Assembly: GCA_036927565.1 (NCBI GenBank)
Contig: JAYESD010000001.1
Location: 286,079,560 to 286,143,559 of the forward strand
Reading direction: 5' to 3'
Source of the DNA: Tuctoria greenei
Lineage: Eukaryota; Streptophyta; Magnoliopsida; Poales; Poaceae
DNA: 64,000 nucleotides
The notes under the pieces were generated by a model. That model had not been told where the DNA came from. It worked only from the letters and a program-made list of their open reading frames with translations, and ran no database searches. This document shows positions 10,832 to 23,156 of the stretch, piece by piece (position 1 is the first letter of the stretch; the number at the start of each line of letters is the position of its first letter). The translations under genes and the position numbers were made by a program.

Positions 10832-11768
10832 GACGACTCTACGGTCGAGGACTCAGAGACTAGGGGTCCTCTTCAGCCACTGCACGCTGACCAGCCTTCG
10901 AAGCCTACTTCGGGGCGGGCTAGCAAGCCAGGATAGTCGGGTGACCCCTCTTCTAGGTCACCTGATGTGGAGCTGGCTCCGAGGCGGGAAACTAGGAGGA
11001 GCCGCTATGTGGCTCCTCCTCCGGCTCCTGCAAGCCCAGATGATCGGTTCATTATTCGTCCGGTTGGCAATAGGTAAGTGAATCTCTAGCAACTCAAATT
11101 AGATTGTTTTACACTTATATATGTACTAATTGAGAATGAACTATTAGGTCTTGGTATGATAACTCGCTCACGAGTTAGGAACACCACCAATAGGTGAACG
11201 ATGTCCTGGGTCATCTGATCCATTTGCACTACCCCGGTGTAGTAAACCGAGTTCCTGTTATGTCTTAACACGATAACTCTACAGCCCAAGACCTTGCTCA
11301 TGAAAACCATCAGGAATCTGTGTAGCACGACTTCATAGTAAGTATGAAGAATATTTATGTAATACAAATATATTATATGTTAAATAATTTTACTTGTATA
11401 TTTCTTCTTCCAGACACGATACTGCTTGGAGGATGAGGCCCATAAGTTGGATCACGCTAGGGCCATCTTCCATAAGAACGCCGGAAGCTCATGACGCAAT
11501 CACTATCGAATGCCCGAATTCAAGCTACGCGAGCGTACTTGATGGTACATCCAGGTGAGGGTGAGCTGGCGCAGTTCAAGGACGTGGCCGACAAGTACTT
11601 GAAGGAGGCGCAATACTTAGAGGTAAAGTGTTTATTTTACTTTGTTCATTGTCTGATTCTGTTAACAATGTTTTCATCCAATACTAAATGTGTTCAGGTC
11701 AGCGTAGCGTGGCTAGACGACCATCTGAATGTGTATCGTGCCCTGTGTGCCTTGTGGGCGAGCGAGGG
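10832..11768 (+). pseudogene. CAC1 En/Spm second gene, exons before the insertion
   Basis: Four exon-like blocks with GT-AG borders: 10832-11073 (proline/serine-rich, ending DDRFIIRPVGNR), about 11146-11340 (YPGVVN motif), 11414-11622 (RYCLEDEAHKLDHARAIFHK, later MVHPGEGELAQFKDVADKY) and 11698-11768 (VAWLDDHLNVYRALCALWAS). These match the plant transposase (Ptta/En/Spm) family protein encoded beside the CACTA transposase. In-frame stops in the first two blocks and a frame change near 11520-11535 show it is dead. The fourth exon is cut at 11768 by the solo LTR and resumes at 51467. Assignment is from family knowledge. Confidence 0.7.
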
Positions 11769-11802
11769 TGTCGAAGTGTAGCAATGATACTTTCCCCGGT
11801 AC

Positions 11803-13035
11803 AGTAGGATCGAAGAGCACGTGTAAGCTACCAGAGGGGGGTGAATGGTAGATTAAAACTTTTTTAGCAGAAGCAACGAAAACCCCTCGGCAGAAAAATG
11901 ATCTGTTAAAGAAACTATGTGTGCGACTAATTTAAATGTGATTAATTGTGACAAAACCATTATATATTGTGGAGAATCAATTCACGAATATGTCACAACA
12001 AGAATCAAAAAATACGTTGAGAAAAACTCAAGTTACAATCGAAAGATCGAACAAAGGTCAATCTGTTCTACCCGAGAAAAACCAGATCTGCAACACTGCA
12101 AAGAAACTCGTGTAGATCATAAATAAAAAATTCAATGACCATGAAATTTTCACAGATGATATATAATCATGTTTTGAAGACAACCCAAAAGGAATCATGT
12201 CAATTGGATCTGTAAAACTCGAGTTATGATAAAACCACCGAAGCAAGGTAGTGTTGTGCAGAAACTCGACGAGAAAAACTTATCTGAAACAAGTCGGACG
12301 AACAAGGCACAAAAGTTCCTTTAAACTACGATATTTATTCAATAGAACACAAGAGGAACAGCCCAAAAGCAGTTCCCATGAGCTCTGGCCTCCCTTTCTT
12401 ATATAACCAGCCATGAGGCCAACCCAAACAAAACTAGGACTCGTATCCTACTCAGTTTCCACCAAAACTTTCCATAGCTGCTCAAGACTCTTCTATATGC
12501 AGATAGAAGCAATTATACGATGTCCAAACACCTTAGGAACAAATCCCACATTCCCAAAACAATTCAACTTTGTGCTCACCATGAAATGTTAACGTAACCA
12601 ACCCAAATCTTTCCATATTTGAGTCAAACCCGACTCAACCGCAGCCTGAGTCCATAACCTAGTCGGTTTGACCTTTCCGACCAATTCTTTACGTCCACAT
12701 CTCTTCATCACGCCTTGGAACCATATATCCATATCCGTGAACTCTTTGCACATGTGCAAACATATTCCAACGATGTCCACGATACCTTCATATGCATTGT
12801 TCTTGATTCAAACATGTTGCGCAACCTCCCGATCAACTCAACCACAATTCCTCCCGAACTTGGTTGTTGAACCTCATCTTTTCCCTAAGACTAGTACAAT
12901 GGATACCGTCACCAGCCATGTCTTGCACTCAAGCAACACCTGCACATGAATAAACAACCGGTACTTCTAAGCACAAGTCCTCGACTTGACTCTCGTTAGT
13001 TCTGATAACCACAACACCTTACGTGAGCACCTCGC
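11803..13035 (-). repeat. COP1 3' LTR, first part
   Basis: It aligns base for base with 49063-50286, from GTAGGATCGAAGAGCACGTG through the TTATATAACCAGCCAT TATA region (about 12399-12414) to TACGTGAGCACCTCGC. It is cut there by TEK1 and continues at 40786-41152. The two parts total about 1.6 kb, equal to the right LTR once the 5-bp duplication is removed. The terminal T of TGTAGG is changed to A here. Confidence 0.88.
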
Positions 13036-15865
13036 TGTGACACCCGGTTCCAAAAATGAACCAAGTGGACGTATTTGTGTGCCCAGAATGTTCAACACAC
13101 ATACACGAGTGCAATCACAAAAGGATATATAGAAAACTACCACAAAACAAGAATAATTAAGCACTTTTATTACAGAATTCATAATATCCTTGAATACAAG
13201 CTCTAATGAGTATTAATGACAAGTTTGAACTAATGCAGCGGAAATAAATTGAATAAAGCAACTATGCAGCTAAGAAACTAGGCATAAAGGGTAGCGCGTC
13301 TCCAAGCAATCCACAGGCAAATCTGACAGCAGACACGGTCTAGAACTCCGCATTATCAAAGTTATACTCCCAATCCCGACCTGCAACTGTTGGTGGCAGA
13401 ATTGCAAGGGTGAGTACAAGTCATACTCAGCAAGTGTAGGAAAGTATGACTTGTAGCTGATTCAAATAACGAAATAATAAAAGCTAAGTGTTGAAAGTTA
13501 CATTAAAATATTTGAAAAGCAGTATATTATGAGTATGTGAAGTAAACCATCATAAGCCATGTAATTACCATAATACAAGTCCATATTTCATTACCAATAT
13601 CCATATTCCAGATTTCTCATTACCATTAACCATATCCATTGCCATAAACCATAATACCATCCCATAACCAATACCAAACCATCCCAATACCAAAATCCCT
13701 CTAATCATGTAGGTCATCCAGGCGCTCTTAATCGGGAGCATGGCTATCATGATAGTTTTAATACTCTGTAGTGTTTGTACCACTTTACCCACAAGTTCGT
13801 GATTTCATCACCCGTCATCGACTAAAGAAAACCTCCATTATGCCAAAACACTACCATAGGTGTATGGACAAGAGATCACAAAATAGCCTTTACAAAGGGA
13901 CTACTAGCATGTACGGACCCACTGAGGTTTCACCGGTGGCGATGTCTCCAACTAAGCACATCTTCAACCAAGGGTCCCCCTCTTGTGCCATTCGGATCCT
14001 TGGGAGTCCTGCCTCAAATCCAAACCCAATGCGACTCCCCTTCCCCGCTACACCAAATGATCCATGCAATACTAGCAATACCCTAATTAATCAGCTACGC
14101 CGCACCCATACTTGGCCTCGTGGTGGCACTGTTGTCCTGGCTTATTCTCACATGAACCAGTCCTTAGATCTAAAGCAAGCAAACCACCGTAGCATCCAAC
14201 CCATCCACATACCATGCTTGCTTAGATCACCCATTACCATATCATATTGACAAGTTCATATTAACCATAATCTCATTAATGCATACTTAAATGGTATAGT
14301 TGTTCTCCATCCAAATTAATTTAGCGAAGCAAAGGTAAAAAGCCCTTCCCGACTCTCTACCATGTATTCCAGGTGACAAGGGTGGTTAAACAAAACTAGT
14401 AAACTTCCTATCATAGGATTCCCATCAAATTGACACAAGCATGCAATTTTGCAAACAAAACATTTGTTTTAGAAACATGATCAATATATTCAAGGACACT
14501 TGCCTTGCTCTTGGGCTAGATTTGGATCAAAGACTTCAATTTCTGGTGCTGGAGATCCTCCGCAGCACTCTTTAGCGCAAATCCATCTAACCGTGCAATA
14601 AACATACAAGACGAAAACACAATCAATTAGTGCACATATATTACTCAATATGTCATGACATGCATGATTAATGCAATTGTGAAGTAAAACTTGTTAATAA
14701 GTTGTTAGTGATGTTTACTAACTCGTTCTAATAGTTTTTAACAAGTTTATACATGTTGGGAATTGATTTGAAACAATTTAGAATTAATTCAGTAGGAAAC
14801 AGATCGCAAAATCGGACTAGTCCGCTTGGGACCGGACTAGTCCGCCTGTCGCAGGAACAGCAAACTAGGGTTTCCTAGATCGACGTGAATTTGGAGAAAC
14901 GGGGTTGAATTCACGTGAGAAAGAGGAAGTAGAAGGTATACCAGGTGTTTAGAACTCCAATGAATCAAGGGTTTTTGTGGCAAGACTTGGATCTTGACGA
15001 TCTAGGGTTGATGAAGAACTTAATGGTGGATTGTTGATGAAGAACAAAAACTTGATGGAGATTTTGATCCTCTTTCATTTCTTCCTCTTCTTCTTCTTGC
15101 TCGGGATCTCCTTCTCCCTCCTTGGTGGTAGCTATCTACGAACTAGGGTTTGTGGTCTTTCATTTGAGGCAAAAGGATGTAAAGTCAAGGGGTGGAGTTG
15201 TTTATATAGAAGTGCAGGGCTAGGGTTTGATGGATTCCGAGTTTGGGGTGGATGGAGGCCGGTGTGGGGTCCCACATGGGCTCCAAAAAGAGTTAGACAC
15301 GATGTCCTTAGGCACACTTAAGGTAAAACCCAAGAGCAAGTTATGGAACAGAAGATCAAATCGGAATTGCGATTTACTGGACAAGTCAACAAAAGGCCGG
15401 ACTAGTCCGAAGATTGACAGAGGTGAAAACGAACAAGTCCAGACTAGACATCGGACTAGTCCGAACTTAGCCAGAGGAAAAACAAACAAGTCTGGCCAAA
15501 ACCAGACAAGTCCGATTTTAGACAGAGGGAAAACGAACAAGTCCGCTAGATGTCGGACAAGTATAGTGACTTGGCGAAATTTCAAGGAATTGGAATACCG
15601 GACCAATCCGCAATGGACCGGACAAGTCCGAAACTATACAGAGGCAAAACCCGGAATAGTCCGCACTAAAACAGACATGTTCGAGTGAGGTTAGAGAGAA
15701 ATCGGACTAGTCCGCACCACAACCGGACTAGTCCGCACTTCTTAGAACTTTTGAGTGCGGTTTTACTCTGAATTCATTATAAACTTGTTCCTTTTTATGT
15801 GGATTAATGTGAAATATATAAATGAACTTATGCAATGCATGATGCATGAAAATGAGGGTGTTACA
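13036..15865 (-). repeat. TEK1 3' LTR
   Basis: Ends are TGTGACACCCGG and GAGGGTGTTACA. In the sense direction: a U3 with an array of CGGACTAGTCCG/CGGACAAGTCCG palindromes (15745-15380, plus two more near 14814-14850), a TATA box (TTCTATATAAAC, about 15213-15202), then R/U5 with a CCATAA-rich stretch (13540-13690). It is adjacent on the right to the polypurine tract. Confidence 0.9.
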
Positions 15866-17010
15866 AACCTACCCCCCTTAAAATGAATCTCGCCCTCGAG
15901 ATTCAACATGGAAGAGAAGAGATAGGGAAAATCCTTCTTGAGATCATCCTCCAACTCCCAAGTTTCCTTTGATTCTGTGTGATGCTTCCATTGAACTTTA
16001 CACCATTTGATGACCTTGTTTCTTGTGACCCTCTCCTTGGTTTCCCAGATCTTGACCGATTGCTCAACATAAGTCAAATCTGCCTCTAGTTCCAATTCTT
16101 CCATTGGCACTTGTTCTTCCAGTACCCTTAAACACTTCATGAGCTGGTAAACATGAAACACATCATGAAAATCCGATAAGTGAGCTGGCATCTCCAACTT
16201 GTATGCCACTTCTCCTCTTTTGTCCAAAATCTTGAATGGCCCAATGTATTGAGGTGCTAGGTTGCCTCTTTTGTTAAACCTCTTATGACCTCTCATGGGT
16301 GATACCTTGAAATATATGAAGTCCCCCACTTCAAAGGCTAATTTCCTTCACCTACTGTTCGCATAGCCTTTTTGCCTTGATTGAGCAACCCTCAAGTTTT
16401 CATGAATAATCTGGACTTGTTTCTCAGCTTCTTGCAGCATTTCGGGTCCAAATACTTGGTTTTATCTTGTCTCATTCCAGAACAAAGGCGTCCTACACTT
16501 CCTTCCATATAGTGCTTCATATGGTGACATCTTCAAGCTTGCTTGATAACTATTGTTATATGAGAATTTCGCATATGGCAAGCTTTTGTCCCAACTTTTC
16601 CCATGCTTCAAAGCACAAGCTCTTAACATGTCCTCCAAAATCGGGTTGGTCCTCTCAGTTTTTCCATCCATTTGAGGGTGATACGCTGAGCTGAAGTTCA
16701 ACCTTGTACCCAATGCTTCATGCAAGTTCTACCAAAACCTGGAGGTAAATTGAGAACCTCTATCTGACACTATCCTCTTTAGAACTCCATGCAAACACAC
16801 TATTCTTCCCATATACAGTTCCATCAATTTATCTCCATTAAAGGTGGTCTTGACGGGAATAAAGTGAGCTGACTTAGTTAACCGATCCACAATTACCCAT
16901 ATAGAGTTATAACTGGACTGAGTTCGCGGTAAACCAACTATGAAGTCCATACCAATTTCTTCCCACTTCCATTCCGGAATTCTTAATGGCTGCAATAATC
17001 CATCTGGTCT
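15763..17010 (-). pseudogene. TEK1 integrase and chromodomain
   Basis: The integrase joins element DNA to the host. On the minus strand the core begins near 16995 (GMDFIVGLPRTQ, first Asp), has VSDRGSQFTSRFW (second Asp) and AYHPQMDGKTERTN (catalytic Glu). A stop replaces the codon after RFW (about 16728). The C-terminal domain carries FKVSPMRGHKRFNKRG and GPFKILDKRGEVAYKLEMP. Near 16050-15920 is a chromodomain (RVTRNKVIKWCKVQWKHHTE...TWELEDD), which in this lineage binds modified histones. The frame reads through the polypurine tract into the LTR and ends at 15763. A frame break lies near 16330-16460. Confidence 0.88.
15866..15880 (-). promoter_or_regulatory. TEK1 polypurine tract
   Basis: On the minus strand the text is TAAGGGGGGTAGGTT immediately before the TGTAACACCC start of the 3' LTR. 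This is the usual plus-strand primer for gypsy elements, and the same tract occurs at 27701-27716 in TEK2. Confidence 0.85.
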
Positions 17011-17031
17011 TTGATGTTCTCTCTTGACTCA

Positions 17032-18574
17032 CTAGCACACATCACACAACACTACATATTCAACTATGTCCTTTTTCATGCTAGTCCACCAATAACAAGT
17101 CTTCAAGTCCTTGTACATCTTTGTACAACCGGGATGAATTGAGTATGGAGAGTCATGTGCCTCCTTTAATATTGTCTCCCGAATATGCTTCACATTAGGC
17201 ACGATAATCCTTTTTCCAAGCCATAAGGTACCGTGTTCATCCTCATCAAACCTGAATTCTCTTCCCTCTTGGGTCCTTTCCTTGATTTCTTGAATCTCCT
17301 CATCCTTTACCCGCCCTTCCCGAATTTCTTGCTCCAAGGCCGGATTTAACTCCATTATCCCCATCTCATTCACAAATCCAAGGTTCAACTGTTCAAACTC
17401 CTTGCATAACTCGGGTGGCAGCTCTCGAACCGTGAGTTGGTGACTTATTCCTTTCCTACTCGAAGCATCGGCCACTACATTAGCCTTTCCTGGATGATAG
17501 TTGATTCCCACATCATAATCCTTGATGAGCTCCAACCATCTTCGTTGCCTCAAATTCAAGTCCACCTGTGTGAAGATATACTTTAAGCTCTTATGATCTG
17601 TATAAATCTCACACCTATGTCCAAGGATATAATGTCTCCAAATCTTCAAGGCGTGTACCACGGCTGCAAGTTCCAAATCATGGGTTGGATAATTCTGCTC
17701 GTGCTTCTTCAATTGTCTTGATGCATAGGCGACCACTTGACCTTCTTGCATGAGCACACATCCAAGTCCTTGTCTCGAGGCATCACAATATATATCAAAG
17801 TTTTTGCCCACATCCGGAAATATCAAAACTGGGGGTTGTTGTTAACCTTTTCTTCAAATCTTCGAAACTTTCTTGACAAGCTTGAGTCCATTGGAAACCT
17901 TTCCCCTTCATTAGCAACTCTGTCATTGGCTTCACTATCTTGGAAAAGTCCTTGATAAACCGACGGTAATATCCATCCATTCTCAGAAAACTCCGGATCT
18001 CCTTTACATTTTGTGGGGGTTCCCATTTCAACACGTCTCTCACCTTTCCTGGGTCAACCAATACTCCTCCTCTTGAGATGACATGACCCAAAAATGACAC
18101 CTCTTTCAACCAAAATTGGCACTTGCTGAACTTGGCATACAATTGATGCTCCCTCAATTTCCGCAACGTGAGCCTCAGGTGTTCCTCATGTTCCTTCTCG
18201 CTTCTCGAATAGATCATAATGTCATCAATGAACACCACAATGAATTTATCCAAGTACTCCATGAAGACCTTATTCATGAGGTATATAAAATAGGCAAGTG
18301 TGTTGGTCAATCCAAAGGACATCACGGTGTACTCATAAGATCCATACCGTGTACTAAAAGTTGTCCTGGATATGTTAGATGGTCTAATCTTCATTTGGAA
18401 GTATCCTGACCTCAAATCAATCTTGGAGAAGACACAAGCACCCTTCATCTGATCAAACAAGTCTTCTATGCGTGGCAAGGTGTACTTGTTCTTGATGGTC
18501 ACCTCATTAAGAGCTCGGTAATCCACACACATCCTTTGTGACCCATCCTTCTTATCCACGAAAAGAACTGGCAC
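17032..18574 (-). pseudogene. TEK1 reverse transcriptase and RNase H
   Basis: RT spans 18574 to about 17830, with VDYRALNEVTIKNKYTLPRI, KIDLRSGYFQMKI and the catalytic FIDDIMIYS box intact. RNase H follows (FDIYCDASRQGLGCVLMQ, ELAAVVHALKIWRHY, TDHKSLKYIF), with the HPGKANVVAD...SSRK tail. The integrase zinc finger is at the end (HPGCTKMYKDLKTCYWW...CDVC). The RT and RNase H reading frames overlap with a shift near 17800-17830, so a single-base indel has split one polyprotein. It closely resembles TEK2 at 24969-26555 and is the better preserved at the RT active site. Confidence 0.9.
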
Positions 18575-18854
18575 TCCCCATGGTGAAGAGCTTGGACTAA
18601 TAAAACCATTCTCTAGTTGCTCTTGAATTTGCTTCTTGAGCTTTGCTAACTCCTTAGGAGGCGTCCTATATGACCTCTTAGCTATAGGTGCAGTTCAAGG
18701 TATTAAATCAATAACAAACTCAATACCTCGATCAGGTGGCATACTTGGCAACTCATCTGCGAACACATCCAAAAATTCACGCACCACTGGGATCTCCTCA
18801 ATTGCGGCACCGTCAATGTGATTCAGCTCAAATTGCTTCGGTGCATGTTGAGAT
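18575..18854 (-). pseudogene. TEK1 protease-RT linker, cut by TAT1
   Basis: On the minus strand this encodes the segment between protease and RT. It includes HIDGAAIEEIPVV, a DVFADELPSMPPDRG-type block, and a stretch just upstream of RT that in the family reads EQLENGFISPSSSPWG. The frame is cut at 18854 inside the codons for EAS, and the other side of the same codons is at 36125. That continuity proves TAT1 inserted here. At least one in-frame stop lies near 18694. Confidence 0.8.
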
Positions 18855-19760
18855 TGTTGGGGTCTGGTTCCGGCAATTCCCCCGGTACTACTATTAGTAG
18901 CCCGCGGAGTTTCTTAGTTCGGTTAGGACGCGCAGAGATTCAAAGCAAGATAGTGACTTGACACAAGGATTTATGTGGTTTGGGCCGCCTGAGTGTAATA
19001 CCCTACTCCACGGGTGTGTTGTTGTTGTATTGAGTGTATGAGCGTGTGAGAGTGTGAGCCAGAGAGAGCCCCTTGAGCGCGTGTGTCCACCCGTAGAGCC
19101 TCTAGCCAGTCTCTCCTCTATTTGGAGTCCAGCGCCCCTTGTGTATCGCTCGTCCAGACCTTTTATAGTACAAGGGCTGGCCGTTACGTCGTTAGCCTGT
19201 CCCAACATGTGGCACTGGCATTTACTGATGCCTAATACACAGTTTAATGTACTTAATTCCCCTTAATAGTGTGGTAATGCGCCTTAATGGTGGCGTTACT
19301 AGTATTAAGGGTCCTCTAATCATGTGTCATTAAGATGGTATTAATGACACATAATCAGGTCTTGAAGCCTTAAATGTCCCTTGAAGGTCCGAGCCATTGG
19401 AGGTCCACCAATCTGCCTGTTGAGGTTGAAGGTCCGGCGATTGGACGTGTGGCAGCTTCAGAGCTTACAGTCTTGGACGAGTAGATCCGGTGTTGTGGTA
19501 CACGTGTCGGTACCAGAGCTTCCCTCTGTATGGGGTTAGGTCCGGGGGTGCCACACAGGTATTCAGTCCAGAGCATTCCTATGTAGGGATTGTAGCTCCG
19601 CTTTTATGATACACGTGGCAGCACTGGGAGTAACCATATGAGGGAGGTAGGTCCGGTTACGAGCAACACGTGGGCCTTCGGAGGTCTTCAACTCATATAG
19701 GTGGAGTTCCTTTGCACTCTTTGCAGTTCCAAGGGATATCCCGTACGCAGGGTACCGACA
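18855..19760 (-). repeat. TAT1 3' LTR
   Basis: Begins TGTTGGGGTCTGGTTCCGGC and ends GGGTACCGACA. It aligns along its length with 35255-36124. The left copy keeps about 40 bases (around 19166-19210) that the right copy lacks, with CTGGC at both edges of the missing part. Units with a CACGTGKC core are repeated at 19440-19680. Confidence 0.9.
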
Positions 19761-20061
19761 GTGGCCCCCTGGCCCACCTCTGAGAGAGACCCTCTAGATT
19801 AAGTCGTTCTGCCGGAGGTGGGTCCATCTTTCGATTTTTGCACCGTGTCTTCAAGGGTTTTTGGATGTACTTTTGAGGTGATAGTTCGTAGTTAAACCAT
19901 TGCCGCGTGGCATCTTCTGGACATGGCAGGTAAGATTTGCGCGTGCGGATCTCACGGAATTGAAGGTCGCCGATTTCCAATACGAAAAGTGTATCGGTTC
20001 TGCTCGCCCTGTCAGGCCGCCGCCCTTGGGTTTCTCACCTCTCATCATGACAATTGTTCTC
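19761..20061 (-). other. TAT1 3' internal tail
   Basis: The minus strand reads from the TEK2 junction at 20061 to the 3' LTR. The last 15 bases before the LTR (GGGCCAGGGGGCCAC) are the polypurine tract. The segment 19980-19870 has a short open stretch (MEIGDLQFREIRTRKSYLPC) that may be the C-terminal end or downstream spacer of pol. The integrase core that should come before it is absent. Confidence 0.65.
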
Positions 20062-22885
20062 TGTAACGCCCTCATTTTCACGCATCATGCCCTACATACA
20101 CTCATATACATGTTTAACATTAACCCACATAAAGAGGAACGAGTTTAACTTTATTTCAGAGCATTTAAAATTGATTTGGAGCAAAACCGCACTTAAAACG
20201 CAGGAAAGTGTGGACTAGTCCGATTTTACTGAGGACTAGTCCGATTTCTCTCTGACTAAAAACGGACTTGTCCGTTTTTGCTGCGGACTAGTCCGATTTT
20301 GGCTCTGGAAAAATTCGGACTAGTCCGATATTCCATGAATCCTTGAAAATTTGCTAAGTCCCTGGACTTTTCCGGACTAGTCCGGTGTTCCAACGGACTT
20401 CTCCGTTTTCCTCTCTGTTCAAATTTGGACTTGTCCGATTTTTGGCCAGACTTGTCCGATTTTCTCTCTGGACGACTTCGGACTAGTCCGGTCCTTTCCG
20501 GACTTGTCCGATATTTCGCGACTCCGGGTTGATCTTTTGTTTTACGACTTGTTTCTTGGGTTTCACGTTAAGTGGGCCTAGGTACGTCATGCCTAACTCT
20601 TTTAGAGCCCATGTGGGACTCTAAACCGGCCTCTACTCATCCCAAAACTCGAAATCCATCTAACCCTATCCTCCACCTCTATATAAACAGCCCCACCCCT
20701 TGGTATGACATCTATTTGCCACTTTTCCACCCACCCAAACCCTAGTTCGTGGGGAGCCACCATCGAGGAGGGAGGAGAAGATCCCAAGCAAGAAGAAGAA
20801 GAGGAGGAAACGAAGAAGGATAGAGATCTCCACCAAGTTTCGTCCTTCACCACCAATTCATCTCCAAGTTCATCACCAACCCTAGATCATCAAGATCCAA
20901 GTGTTACCTCCAAGTTTCTTGGTTCATTGGAGTTCTAAACACCTGGTATACCTTCTATTCTCTTTTCCTTACGTGAATTCAACCCCTAATCTCCAAATTC
21001 ACGTCGATCTAGAAAACCCTAATCCGCTGATCTCGCAGAGTGCGGACTTGTCCGGTCCCTAGCGGACTAGTCCGATCTTTCTGGTTAAATTGTGTTGAAT
21101 TAATTCTAAAATTTGATCTAATCGAATCCAAACCTGTATAAACTTGTTAAAAGCTATTAGAACTAGTTAGTTATCATTAAAAGCAATCTAGTAACAAGTT
21201 CTACCTTGCATTTGCATCGATCATGCATGTCATGTCATATTGAGTAATATTTGTGCACTCTTTGATTGTGTTTCTTGTCTTGTATGTTTATTGTGTGGAT
21301 TAGACGGATTTGCGCTAGAAAGTGCCGCGGAGGATCTACAGCACCAAGAGTTTGAAGGCTTTGACCCTAATCAACAGCAAGAGCAAGGCAAGTGTCCTTG
21401 AAGCATATTGATCATGTTTTTAAAATAAATGTTTTGTTTGTAAAACTGCATGCTTATGTTAATTTGATGGGAAATCCTATGGTAGGAAGTTTACTAGTTT
21501 TGTTTGACCACCCTTGTCACCTGGAATTTATGGTAGAGAGTCGGGAAGGCTTTTTACTTTTTGCTTCGCTTAATCAACTGGGATGGAAAACAACTATACC
21601 AATCAATTTATTTATGCATGGATGAGATTATGGATAACATGAACTCGTTAATATGGTATTGTAATGGGTGATCTAAGCAAGCCTGGTATGTGGATGGGTT
21701 GGATGTTATGGTGGTTTGCTTGCTTTAGATCTAAGGACCGGTTCATGCGAGAATAAGCTAGGACTACAGTGCCACCACGAGGCCAAGTATGGGTGCGGCG
21801 TAGCTGATTAATTAGGGCTTTGCTAGTGCTGTTTGGACCATTGTGGATGCTCGGGGAAGGGGTAGTCGGATTGGGTTTGTTGATGATTGGTGGGACTACC
21901 CTGGGATCCGAATGGCTCAAGAGGGGGCCCTTGGTTGAAGATGTGCTCAATTGGAGGCATCGCCACCGGTGAAACCTCAGTGGGGTCTAAATAGGCTAGT
22001 AATCCCTTTGTAAAGGCTATTTTGTGATCTCTTGGCCACACACCAACGGAAGTGTGTAATATGACTGACGGGTCATGGGCATAAGGGAGATTCTTAGTCG
22101 CCAAAAGGTGATGAAATCACGAACACGTGGGTAAAGAGGTACAAACTCTGCAGAGTCAAATAAAACTATCTTGATGGCCATGCTCCCGGTTATGAGCACC
22201 TGGACAACTTCCATGATTAGAGGGTATTTGGTATTGGTGATGGTTATGGATGGTTATGGATTTATTTCTGGTATTGAATATGGTTATTGGCAATGGTGAA
22301 ATCTGGAATTATTGATAAGGATGGTGAATTATGGACTGGTATTATGATATTATTTATGATTATGATGGGTTTACTTCGCATACATATAATATGTTGCTTT
22401 TCAAATGTTTTACTGTACTTTTCAGCACTTTGCCATTATTATTGTCGTCATTTGAATCAGCCACATGTCATACTTTCCACACTTGCTGAGTACGACATGT
22501 ACTCACTCTTGCAATCCCCCCCAACAGTTGCAGGTCAGGATTGGGAGTTTAATGGCGATAATGCGGAGTTCTAGGCCGTGTCTACCGTCAGCTTTGCCTG
22601 TGGTGTTGATTGGAGCTGCGCATACATACCCTGTCGCTTATGCTGCATAGTTGCTTAGTTTGCTTAATTAGTTTATTTTTGCTGCATTAGTTGAACTTGT
22701 CATTAGTATTCATTGGAGCTTGTATTCGAGGATAATCTGGTTTGTGTAATAAAATTTGGTTAATTAATCTTGTTCTGTGCTAATTTTCTGTATACTCTTT
22801 TGTGATTGCACTCGTGTATGTGTGATGAACATCCTGGGCACACATATACGTTAGCTTGGTTCATTTTTCGGAACCGGGCATCACA
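20062..22885 (+). repeat. TEK2 5' LTR
   Basis: Begins TGTAACGCCCTC and ends GGAACCGGGCATCACA. U3 holds eleven CGGACTAGTCCG/CGGACTTGTCCG-type palindromes between about 20211 and 20512. A TATA box (TATATAAA, 20680-20687) precedes a purine-rich leader. R/U5 carries GGCAAGTGTCCTTGAAGC and a GGTTATGG-rich stretch. The U3 type is the same as in TEK1. Confidence 0.92.
20680..20687 (+). promoter_or_regulatory. TATA box of TEK2 5' LTR
   Basis: CTCTATATAAACAGCCCC lies in the middle of the LTR, followed by a C-rich leader, the normal place for the pol II start of a plant gypsy element. The equivalent TATATAAAC is present in both TEK1 LTRs and in piece f2. Confidence 0.65.
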
Positions 22886-22888
22886 GAT

Positions 22889-22902
22889 TGGTATCAGAGC
22901 CA
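22889..22902 (+). promoter_or_regulatory. Primer-binding site (initiator tRNA-Met), TEK2
   Basis: TGGTATCAGAGCCA starts three bases after the LTR end. It is complementary to the 3' end of plant initiator tRNA-Met, the usual minus-strand primer for chromoviruses and many copia elements. Confidence 0.9.
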
Positions 22903-23156
22903 CAGGTTGACCGTAGGATGCAGCCTAGATAGAATGGACACCTTAGATCACATAGGAGCACTCAGGAATAGATGTGTTTTTGCTTGGAGTGTTGTTTGCT
23001 ATATATATTGTTTGCTTGTGTGCTTAATAGAGGATTTTGGGATGCCTTAGCATTGCCATGTCCACCTAGGCTAGTGTAGCTAGCTGTTTAGTTTCATATC
23101 CCTTGATGCATATAGTTGGGGACGTTATCTAATTCTTACCTACTGCTTTTCTTCAG

